Assembly (NCBI GenBank): GCA_001970955.1
Contig: MPUH01001045.1
Location: 1-25,265, forward strand
Reading direction: 5' to 3'
DNA: 25,265 bases
Source of the DNA: Stentor coeruleus
Lineage: Eukaryota > Ciliophora > Heterotrichea > Heterotrichida > Stentoridae
In this document: positions 1-10,201 of the stretch, piece after piece
How positions within the stretch are numbered: position 1 is the stretch's first letter
Layout: the number at the start of each line of letters is the position of its first letter
Position numbers and translations under genes: made by a program
The notes under the pieces: generated by a model
What the model was told of the DNA's origin: nothing
Databases searched by the model: none
The model's input: only the letters and a program-made list of their open reading frames with translations

Positions 1-1057
1 TCATAACACCATTGTACATTGCAGTATTCAATAAAGCAAAAGTAAATAAATAGAGAGCATACCAAAACCTGTTTGAAAATGTTGCAGTAAATGTAATACT
101 AAAAAATATTTCTATTATAAAAGTTATAACCATAACACGCTTCCAAGAATATTTATCAAGAAGAAACCCATATAAAAATCTCCCAAAAACTGATAAAAAA
201 AAAGAACCAGAGCCAATAAAAGATATAAAGTGATCATCTTTAATAGAAATCATTCCTATAATTTTATAAATATTCTGAGTATAACTCATATTCGATAAGC
301 AGCAAGCCAATAACAAAATAAGATTCCAAAATTTTCCTTTCTTTAATATGTCTTTTAAAGTCATCGTCCTTTGGATTTTTTGATTTTCATTTTCTGAAAT
401 CCATTTTCTTGGTAAAAATATCAACCCAATATAACAACATATACAATATGCCATAACAACCCATCTAATTGTCATAGGAACTCTATAAGAAACAAATTCC
501 CCAAAGACTTTTTCATCTTCTTTTCCTTCAGTCTTAACAGTTTCCACAGGATAATCATATGGATTAGCTATCATAGTAAATAATAATGTATAAGGAACAG
601 GTCCAAAACTATAACAAGCTAATAAAAATCCGCTTGTTTTAGCTTTATTTTCTGTTATGTTGTTCCATAAAATCCATACACAAGGTAGAAAAATAACAGC
701 AGGAATCATTCCATAACTTAAACCGAAAATCCAACAAAAAAGATAAGGGTTTGTTATGAAAGATGAGATGAAAATACCTGTGAATGCAATAGTGACTCCA
801 AATAATATTATTGAATGAGGAGTTAGTATTTTTAGCAAAAAACTACAAAATGCAGTGACTGCAACATCTGAAATATAAGATATTGGACTAAGAATTACAA
901 AATCAGAAACTGATACAGAACTGTCTAAATGATAATAATAAGACCCGATATATGGGATTATATTCCCTAGATTATTCATATTTCCTGCAACCTGAATGAT
1001 ATTTACAATATTAAGTAGAAATCCTCCAATCATCAATTTTGCAATTTTCAATCTCAT
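1..1057 (-). CDS. Major facilitator superfamily transporter, partial (C-terminus beyond the window)
   Basis: This frame is open for 352 codons from an ATG at 1057 down to the window edge, so the C-terminal part is missing. The translation is strongly hydrophobic, with about eight to nine visible membrane segments (for example around residues 8-25, 50-80, 85-120 and 150-165). It has one polar loop near residues 175-195, rich in Glu and Lys, where the MFS central loop would be expected to begin. A loop motif reading GRFLYGFLLDKYSWKR resembles the conserved MFS 'GxxxDxxGRR' loop between helices. Family members are usually 400-500 residues, which fits a protein about 80% present. Overall style is like monocarboxylate or oxalate/formate-type MFS carriers, but the substrate cannot be read from sequence. 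The nine-T run near position 200 stays in frame. It is in tandem with Dpm1, 210 bp away. Confidence 0.8.
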   Translation of the reverse strand, partial: MRLKIAKLMIGGFLLNIVNIIQVAGNMNNLGNIIPYIGSYYYHLDSSVSVSDFVILSPISYISDVAVTAFCSFLLKILTPHSIILFGVTIAFTGIFISSFITNPYLFCWIFGLSYGMIPAVIFLPCVWILWNNITENKAKTSGFLLACYSFGPVPYTLLFTMIANPYDYPVETVKTEGKEDEKVFGEFVSYRVPMTIRWVVMAYCICCYIGLIFLPRKWISENENQKIQRTMTLKDILKKGKFWNLILLLACCLSNMSYTQNIYKIIGMISIKDDHFISFIGSGSFFLSVFGRFLYGFLLDKYSWKRVMVITFIIEIFFSITFTATFSNRFWYALYLFTFALLNTAMYNGVM

Positions 1058-1267
1058 AATTATAATCAACTAAATAACTATATGATTAAAATATTCAACT
1101 TAAGCTTATTAACCTATTTTTAATCTGCAATTTAATATAAAATCTCCTAATAATCAAAATCACCAAATAAAATTCAATCCTAATTAAATCAAAAAAAACC
1201 TCAGCCGAATCTCCAAACCTTACAATCAAAATCATAATAAAAAATACTCCCCTTCTAATTTAACTAA

Positions 1268-3207
<1,940 letters not shown>

Positions 3208-3567
3208 TTAACTTATTGAAGCTGTAGGGGGATGGTGTCTAGAACTATGCTTCTTCAGAGCATATTTATTCGAAAATACCTTTTGACATTTCGAGCAAGT
3301 GACTTGAGTAGTTTTATCGTGTATATTTTTATGATGTATTTGGGCTTGTTTTTCACTTAAAAACATTTTATCACAAGTTCTGCATTTGAATTTTTTCTCT
3401 TTAGCCTTACCAATTTCCTCACAAGGTTTTGTAATTGTATCAATTTCTAAATTTTGCCCTTGAGTATACACTGTGTTATCAACTCCTTGAGCATACAAAT
3501 TTATGTAGGTAAAGTAATAGTTTTCCATTGTAAGTGGAAGTTGAAATCCTTGAGTATAATTATACAT
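3208..3567 (-). CDS. Small C2H2 zinc-finger protein
   Basis: This 119-residue protein carries two C2H2 zinc fingers at its C-terminus. Finger 1 uses C62, C65, H78 or H79, and H83. Finger 2 uses C91, C94, H107 and H111 or H112. Each has the usual aromatic/Leu core spacing (KMFLS..., KVFSN...). Such paired fingers normally bind DNA or RNA, so a nuclear regulatory role is likely but unproven. The N-terminal 45 residues carry a repeated Tyr-X-Gln-Gly motif at Y4, Y25 and Y34 (YTQG, YAQG, YTQG). The frame stays open for 37 codons upstream of the ATG, up to a TAA at 3685-3687, and holds a fourth copy (YSQG) but no ATG. The true start is therefore slightly uncertain, especially as an assembly join lies just upstream. 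Stop is TAA. Confidence 0.75.
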   Translation of the reverse strand: MYNYTQGFQLPLTMENYYFTYINLYAQGVDNTVYTQGQNLEIDTITKPCEEIGKAKEKKFKCRTCDKMFLSEKQAQIHHKNIHDKTTQVTCSKCQKVFSNKYALKKHSSRHHPPTASIS

Positions 3568-3683
3568 TATAAACTTGTTGCCCTGCGAATATATATCAAG
3601 TATGGCAGATACTGGTTTGAAAAAAAGAATGGCAATTATTAGGAAATGGATTCTGATAGTAATTTGAAAAGAAGATAAGGATT

Positions 3684-3762
3684 TTTATATAAGGTAAAGT
3701 ATGAGAATAAATATGATTTTGTNTTTATATAAGGTAAAGTATGAGAATAAATATGATTTTGT
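3684..3762. repeat. 39-bp direct duplication around a single N (probable assembly join)
   Basis: Bases 3684-3722 and 3724-3762 are identical 39-mers separated only by the N at 3723. The simplest reading is that two contigs overlapping by 39 bp were joined without merging the overlap. A genuine tandem duplication is possible but would not explain the N. It lies upstream of the zinc-finger gene and breaks no recognised coding region. Confidence 0.85.
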
Positions 3763-4362
3763 TAATATTTTTAGATGAATTAGGTAGGCTAGATAGGGTT
3801 TTTTGGTAGGTTTTTGAAAAGAAAAGAAAAAAAAAAGAGGATTTGTTTTAGGTATTTTTTATGATGGGGTAGTAAGGGGAAGGCTTTAAATGAGGTTTTG
3901 GAAGGAAATGAAAGGTTTTATTTGTGGTTTTTTTAAGGCTAGGCTTTTTCTGAGTGTTTAAGGGAGAGTTTGGGAGATTAGGGTGATTTGATTAATATGG
4001 GGTTATTTAGTAGTTTTTTTTTTAGGGATAATTAGAAGCTCAAGGTTTAGGAGGATGAGTTTTTTATGATTTTAACTTTTTTGTTTGGTTTTTATGGGTT
4101 TGTACTAGGGATTGATTAAAATTGTAGTGCTTATATTTTTAAATTTTAGTTAGATAAATTACACAAAAAGTTCTGAAAGGGACGATATGTTTATAGTAAG
4201 ATTATATTGAATATAAACCAAGATTTAAGCTATAAGTAGAGGGTTATTTTTTAGAGTGATATAATTTTGGATACTTGAAATTTGAAAGAAAAAATTAAGA
4301 TTGGATGGAATGATTTAGTTTTCTCATTCAAATTCCTAGCAATTCCCATCTCAACCCAAACT

Positions 4363-4426
4363 CCTTTTATCATATCCTTTTATCATATCCTTTTATCATA
4401 TCCTTTTATCATATCCTTTATCATAT
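4363..4426 (+). repeat. Tandem repeat, five 13-bp units
   Basis: The unit ccttttatcatat is repeated four times exactly (starting at 4363, 4376, 4389 and 4402), followed by a fifth unit one T shorter (4415-4426) and then a diverging copy. It lies about 210-270 bases upstream of the chorein gene start, in the G-free part of the spacer. It could be a promoter element array or a simple slippage repeat. Confidence 0.9.
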
Positions 4427-4633
4427 CCTATTATACCTCTTCATACCCTCTCCATCATCTTACACCCACTTTTCTCTTTATAAATCCCATATTAATCATA
4501 AAGCATCATCTAAAAACTTCAAACATACACATCCATCCAAATATCATATCTTCCCATATCCTCATAAAATTTCTCTTAACTTATCACATATTCACCTTTA
4601 CATTTAATCCTCATTTTAACTAAACCTCCTATA

Positions 4634-7159
4634 ATGGTATTAAAGTCCACAATATATAACTTGTTAAAAACTTACTTAGCCGAATACTTATACGGCTTTT
4701 CTGAAGACCAGCTTGAAATTGAAGTTCTTTCTGGTCTTATTGAATTAGTCAACGTGAATTTTAAACCTGCAAAAGTTAATGAGCTACTAATGAAAAAAGG
4801 TCAACCGATTTTTCTAAAATGTGGGTTAATAGGCAAGTTATCAATCAAGTATAATTATAAAAACATACTCTCAAACCCTGTAGAAGTTGTAATAAATGAA
4901 CTTTTAGTAGTTTTTGGACCGATACTTATTGATTCGAATCAAGAGTTTGATGGGAATTATGATAAAGGAGATGATGGGGAAAAAGATAAACATTGGGATA
5001 CTCATTCAGAGCCTGAAAATACAGATAAATTTACTTTGATTGATTCGAATTACACACAAAGAACAAGTAGGATGAGAAATTCTTATAAAAATGTTGAGGA
5101 GATTATGAGAAAACAGCCGAGTAATTATGGAGGATACCTTAGGGATCTGAATATGAGTAAGGATTTACTACCAAAAGAACAAGGGATGATTGAGAAGTAT
5201 TTTAAAACCATTTTTCGGAATTTGACTCTGATAATTGAGACGATGCATATAAAATATGAGGATGAGACTTATCCTTATAAACACCCTTTTAGTCTAACTT
5301 TACTCATTGACAGTTTAGAAATTAAACCAGCATCTGCAGAATGGTCCTTTGATGATACACATGAACTAATAACACAAAGTTTATCAAAGAAATCATCAGC
5401 AATAAATGGAAAAATCAATTCGTTCAGTCTACATGTCAATTCTATGTCAAGTATGCTTATTCCTACTTCATTATGGGAAGCGACATTAAGTTCTGAAATA
5501 GGAATTTTTGAAGCTTTTCCAGCTTGTGATGTTCGAGATATTATATTAGAAGAAGGGAAAAGTTTAGTTACAGACAAAATCCATCATTTGATTTCTCCGT
5601 TAAATATTGAGTTTTGCTTTACAATCTCGCCAGAAGAACCTTTTTATAGGTTTTCATGTGTTTGTGATAGGGTTTTTATAACAATATCTTCAGCTATGGG
5701 AGAGTGTTTGCAAAATTTTAAAGATTATACTCAGAATGTGAAGATTTGGAAGAAGATAAGGAAATATCGTCCACAAAAAAGGTTAGAAGGGAGAATAATG
5801 GTTTCTATTGAGGAGAAAAAACAGATAGCTCGCAGCTGGCTTCACTACGCCTACCTTTTTGCCCGACTCAAAACCTGCAACAATCACGATGAAATTCTCT
5901 CATCCTTTGAAGCCCAAAACAAATCAGAAGATCATCTCAATCCATCTGACTTCGATCCCGACAAAAGTTGTGAATTAATAAATTACAGTGGAGAAATGCC
6001 TGATGTAGATGAAGCTAATCCATTTAGTATAAACATCGAAAACGCAAAATCTAGCATATCCCCAGATATCTCAACACCAATGAGATCATCAATTTTCATA
6101 CCAAAACCTTCAAAAACCCCAGGGAAATCAGATCGTAGCCTAGGTCAAATAATCAAAGCATACAACAACACATTATCAACAACTGATATCGATAACATAA
6201 AAGCTTCAGCAAAACCTTATAATCCAAACCCAAACCCAAATCCATTAATTCCAAAAATCCTCGAATTTATCAGTTTTGGTTTCAAATGCGCAGGAGTATC
6301 AATTTTACTTTTCGATGAAGGGTTTAAAGTTAAATCAGAAACCAAAATGGATAATGTTTATATAAAACTCTTAACAAATGATACTGAAATTTGTGGTAGT
6401 TTAAATATATCCCTTATTATAAGTTGTGTTGAAAGTTCAGAAAGGGCTGTTAAAGTTTTAGAAATAGGAAGACCTATTGATAAAAGTCCAAGAAAAAGAC
6501 AAGCTGGAGAAAATGCTATTGATTTAGAAGTAAAATTTCGACCTGGGGAAAAAAAATCTGAAGATGGACAAATGCCAGATTTGAATATGTTTGAAGTTGT
6601 AGGGAGATTTTCTGATACTAGGATACAATATTCACATCAAGGATTTGCTGATCTTATGCTGATTATTGGGAGTTTTAAGATGAATAAATATATTAGAGAG
6701 TTTAGTGATTTGGATTATATACGGAGGATTGAGAAGAAGAAATCAACTTTGACATGGAAAGAGAAATTTTTCAAGAAACAAAGACAAGTTATTCATCATT
6801 CGGTACTGAAGAAATTGATTATGACGAAAAAACTTATTAGGAAAATTTTACAGTGGCAACTTAAATTTAAATCATATTTGAAGGAAGTGGATAAAAATAT
6901 ACAGCCTATTTTGTTTGATTGTAGGGTTGAAACTGGAGGAATTATACTTGAACTTTTAGATGAAGAATTTAACCCAACATCAAATTTATTTTTTCCAAGA
7001 GGGATTATTGAACTTTTTAAAAATAAAGAATACTCAAAATTCAATTTGTTTGGGTTTGGGGTGATGACTAGGCAGCCCTTGAAACATTTTTATAAGTATT
7101 TGGCAGATATTTCTGAAATCACTAAGGGTATTAAGAAAATGAGAAAGAAGAAGAAGTAG
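4634..7159 (+). CDS. Short VPS13-like chorein-domain protein
   Basis: This 841-residue protein starts with a chorein N-terminal domain (residues 1 to about 110: MVLKSTIYNLLKTYLAEY, then LEIEVLSGLIELVNVNFKPA and a VEVVINELLVVFGPI strand). VPS13 and ATG2 proteins use this end to build a hydrophobic groove that carries lipids between membranes at contact sites. Later VPS13-type segments are also visible: LTLIIETMHIKYEDE with a following hydrophobic strand near residues 195-235, and the RKYRP...ARSWLHYAY segment near 380-415. VPS13 proteins are commonly above 3000 residues; this one ends with a basic tail (KKMRKKKK) and a clean TAG, so it lacks the adaptor-binding and C-terminal parts. A disordered Ser/Pro stretch with an NP repeat occupies about 475-535. 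Start is the first ATG before the chorein block. Base composition flips from G-rich to C-rich at about 5820 inside the gene. Confidence 0.85.
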   Translation: MVLKSTIYNLLKTYLAEYLYGFSEDQLEIEVLSGLIELVNVNFKPAKVNELLMKKGQPIFLKCGLIGKLSIKYNYKNILSNPVEVVINELLVVFGPILIDSNQEFDGNYDKGDDGEKDKHWDTHSEPENTDKFTLIDSNYTQRTSRMRNSYKNVEEIMRKQPSNYGGYLRDLNMSKDLLPKEQGMIEKYFKTIFRNLTLIIETMHIKYEDETYPYKHPFSLTLLIDSLEIKPASAEWSFDDTHELITQSLSKKSSAINGKINSFSLHVNSMSSMLIPTSLWEATLSSEIGIFEAFPACDVRDIILEEGKSLVTDKIHHLISPLNIEFCFTISPEEPFYRFSCVCDRVFITISSAMGECLQNFKDYTQNVKIWKKIRKYRPQKRLEGRIMVSIEEKKQIARSWLHYAYLFARLKTCNNHDEILSSFEAQNKSEDHLNPSDFDPDKSCELINYSGEMPDVDEANPFSINIENAKSSISPDISTPMRSSIFIPKPSKTPGKSDRSLGQIIKAYNNTLSTTDIDNIKASAKPYNPNPNPNPLIPKILEFISFGFKCAGVSILLFDEGFKVKSETKMDNVYIKLLTNDTEICGSLNISLIISCVESSERAVKVLEIGRPIDKSPRKRQAGENAIDLEVKFRPGEKKSEDGQMPDLNMFEVVGRFSDTRIQYSHQGFADLMLIIGSFKMNKYIREFSDLDYIRRIEKKKSTLTWKEKFFKKQRQVIHHSVLKKLIMTKKLIRKILQWQLKFKSYLKEVDKNIQPILFDCRVETGGIILELLDEEFNPTSNLFFPRGIIELFKNKEYSKFNLFGFGVMTRQPLKHFYKYLADISEITKGIKKMRKKKK

Positions 7160-9200
7160 TAATTAAAGATATAATTAATATTAATAAATGAAAGTAATAA
7201 GCTAATTAGATGGATTATAGTGATAAATTTAAGATGAACTAGTCTGGCTATTTGAAGTTTGCAAAGTATTTGATTTGATAGATAAAAATGTATTATACAC
7301 TAAAGTGATTGTAACTAATTTGATAATCAGTTTTTAAGTTTATGCTAAAATTGTACAGTATTTCCATAAGAAATTGATATGATAACTACAGTTTTTTATC
7401 TTAGAAAATTAAAGTCTTTTTTCATATTGAAATATACTCTAATAAAAATTCCTAATGGAATTCGTTAAAATTATTATTTAAAAAAAAAATCAAGAGATCT
7501 AAGTAAAAACAATACCAGCTGATCTTGTAACAAAAACTAATCATTTTCTTAAAGAAAATAAATCAACAAGCTAAATTAAATAGACAATTTTTGTGCATTT
7601 AGATTACTATATGGAAATTGGACTATTTTTATAAAGAAAGCTAATATATTTGTTTTAAGAAAAATCAAAATAATTTCTATGCTTTATTAGCATAGTATGA
7701 TTTTATGACTAAAAATATATGTGCTAATGATCGCGATAAAAAAATATTGGCAAATAGAAAGCCAGGTTATAAATTAAAGGTTTGTGAAATATTTTATTCT
7801 TTTAAACATAAAAGAATTTTGGCAAGACTTTCAATTTTACAAAGATGAATAGATTAATGTTTTAACAATCGGTAATATTGGAAAATTTAAAACAGGATAA
7901 TTTTTAAGGATTATATTAATCATTTATAATGCACATAAACACCTTTATTAAGGCAAGGAAAGAAACACTCTTACTTAGAAATTTTATTTTTAAGTTATGC
8001 AATTCAATATTCCAATATTAAAAAATTTATTCACTATCTATGAAAAAGTATAAATTGAGTTTGTTCAAAAAGCAAACTAAGTGAAATAAGAGTAGAATTT
8101 ACCAGATATAAAATTCTGATTAAGAAAAACTTTAGTTAATTTGCAAATATTCATTTTTTGCATTTATATAAGCATGAAGAGCGATTTTAAATCATTTGAT
8201 TATGTATCACGCAAAAGTTCTAAAGATTTTTAGATGAGGTTATTCAACTTAAAATCAGACAAGTTCAAAATGTATAAAGTTATATTAAGATATCAATTTA
8301 TTAATCTTGGCTGATATCGTCTATGTTTAATAGTTTATAATATTTTTGCAATTCATTTCTAATTTTATACTAAGTTTTTTCTTAATAAAGAAATCTTTAG
8401 CAGGTTAGAAGATATTAAGGTGGAAAATAGAAAAATTAGAGAAGCTAAAGATAAAATAAATTGAAAAAAGTATCAGGTCAACAACAACTTTATACATAAA
8501 TTTCTACGGAGATACTTAAAAAGAATTTTCTAATATTTTAAGTAAAGGATCATTTATCTTTAATTTGGACTAAGAGTAATACAAGGTCACTGAATCCTAA
8601 ATTTCATAACACAACATTTAAAACAAAATACACATGATAAAAAAATTGCATAAAGCTCATGACTATGGGTAATAATAACTTTACTAACTTATCTTAATGT
8701 CAAAAATTGATTTAAATTTTATTACATTAATTCTCTTAGTATTATTATAAAATAAACCCATTTGGATCTACCTCAATAATAATTCATATCCACTAATTCA
8801 GATTATCTACCAAAACCCCATACAATATTTCATCTCTTCATAAATTAGCATAAACTCTTTACCTATTATAATCTCAATATTTACTTTCTCTACAAAACCT
8901 TCCCCAACAATTTTTCCAAACAAGCCTTCTATTTTTAGCAATATTCCTCTCAATTCATCATAATTTTTTTTTCATTCATATAAATGAGAACCAGAAATCT
9001 TCCTCAAACCTTTTCAACTATAAAAAACAATAAAAACACTCACAAAAGCATACTTATAAATAATCCCAACAACCAAATCCTTTATACTTTAAAATCCCTC
9101 CAATCCATTTCCCACATAAAAAATAACTCCTACATAAATCACAACATATAAAAATATTCCAAAATCTTTAATCCATAATCCAAATATATTTTATACAAAT
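7160..9200. other. 2-kb convergent spacer, possibly holding gene relics
   Basis: No intact gene is convincing. Bases 7160-8750 are very poor in both G and C and lack the strong skew seen elsewhere; 8750-9200 is C-rich. A 47-codon frame at 7705-7848 (ATG to TGA) has a protein-like basic composition, but no family is recognised. From about 7784 to 8752 one plus-strand frame reads as plausible protein if its roughly 22 stops are ignored, which could be a decayed gene or chance. A small 6-bp-stem hairpin lies at 7677-7695. Confidence 0.45.
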
Positions 9201-9740
9201 TTACTTAAAAACTATCGGATCATAATCACCTTTTGGTCTATGTAAAAAGTTAAAATCTTCCTTCCATTTTTCATATCCTTCATCCCTACTCGTTAAAGGC
9301 AATACCCCAGTTGATTCTTCTGATATACTTTCTTCTTTAAAAATCTCAATTTTAGGTGGCTTAAAAGTTGAGTTCCTCATTTTTTCCTTAGCTTTTTTTA
9401 AAAATGAAAGTCTTAATCCTGAGTTTGTTTTTGTATTAGATCTCTTTATAGGGAATTTATTTTCATCTGCTGATTGTGATAGTTTATTATTTGTATCATT
9501 TGATGTTGATATAAATGTCATAGCTCTTGTTATCATAGGTCTTTGGAATTTAGATGCTTCTTTAATTTCAACAATTTCATATTCTTTTTGGATTCTAGCT
9601 TTAAGGTCTTCTAAGCTTTCTTGCATTGTTACAGGAATATTTGAACTTTCAGACATTGATGATATTGAACGTTTTGATAAGGATTCTAAGGTAAGTGTGG
9701 CTTTGTCATAACAAATCGTACCATCCAAGCAGGCGCCCAT
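9201..9740 (-). CDS. Unknown Ser/Lys-rich protein with MGAC N-terminus
   Basis: I do not recognise this protein. The preferred start at 9740 gives 179 residues beginning MGACLDGTICYDK. Gly2 and Cys4 resemble dual-acylation N-termini, although Asp6 is not favoured in the usual N-myristoylation consensus. An in-frame ATG at 9821 would add 27 mostly hydrophobic residues; I judge that extension to be untranslated leader, but it could instead be a membrane anchor. The middle is rich in Ser, Thr and Asn and looks disordered, with a helical, charged stretch near 41-62 and a basic patch near 114-123 (FLKKAKEKMR). It ends with an acidic/aromatic tail (residues 154-179). It is divergent from the coiled-coil gene and ends in TAA. 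Confidence 0.6.
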   Translation of the reverse strand: MGACLDGTICYDKATLTLESLSKRSISSMSESSNIPVTMQESLEDLKARIQKEYEIVEIKEASKFQRPMITRAMTFISTSNDTNNKLSQSADENKFPIKRSNTKTNSGLRLSFLKKAKEKMRNSTFKPPKIEIFKEESISEESTGVLPLTSRDEGYEKWKEDFNFLHRPKGDYDPIVFK

Positions 9741-10201
9741 TTTTATTAGGATCAAAATTGTTTGTAGCCACATTAAATAACTTAATGAACTTTTATAAAA
9801 GAAATTGTATATAAAATACATAGTGGGCTAGAAATAAATGATGAACTTTGATGTTTATATAAGATAAGTTTGATTTTAATAAGGAAAATATTATGACTTA
9901 AACATAAAATCTATTTGATTATTATGTTTATTATAATGATACTCTATATATCTACTTTAATTACAATAATATTTCTTCTTAAAGTAAAATATACTTATAA
10001 TAAAAATCATTTCCCCTAATATCACGATAAATCTAATATCTTATTTTCCCAAAATACAACTTTTCTATTATCGATTTTACTTCAACCCTAAAGCTTTCCT
10101 ATTAAAAAACTCCCATAATCAGCTTAATATAAATCATATAAAAAACAATCCTCCCTATATCCAATTTTTTTAACCTAAGATTATTTATTATAACATCATC
10201 T
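9741..10201. other. Divergent spacer, probable shared promoter region
   Basis: This stretch lies upstream of the MGAC protein (-) and the coiled-coil gene (+). The part next to the minus-strand gene has more G than C; the part from about 9980 on is C-rich and nearly G-free, ending right at the ATG at 10202. No specific promoter motif is clear. Confidence 0.5.

Larger units (their letters stand above)
3568..4633. other. Divergent spacer with sharp G-rich to C-rich switch
   Basis: This is the shared upstream region of the zinc-finger gene (-) and the chorein gene (+). No gene is supported. Bases 3781-4080 have about 88 G to 8 C by hand count, while 4321-4620 have about 2 G to 88 C, with the change within a few tens of bases near 4320. 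A 113-codon open frame at 4282-4623 exists only because this tract lacks G and therefore has few stops; its Ile/His/Ser-rich translation is not protein-like. Confidence 0.65.

Noticed and set aside
4282..4623. 113-codon plus-strand open frame upstream of the chorein gene
   Set aside because: It is open only because the tract has almost no G; the translation is Ile/His/Ser/Phe repeats, partly from the 13-bp tandem array.
5275..5577. Minus-strand open frame inside the chorein gene
   Set aside because: Shadow of the longer plus-strand gene, with no motif.
7677..7695. Hairpin with 6-bp stem
   Set aside because: Too short to stand out in AT-rich DNA.
9741..9821. Upstream ATG extension of the MGAC protein (27 residues)
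   Set aside because: Composition is like untranslated leader and the downstream start gives a meaningful MGAC end. It remains possible as a membrane anchor.
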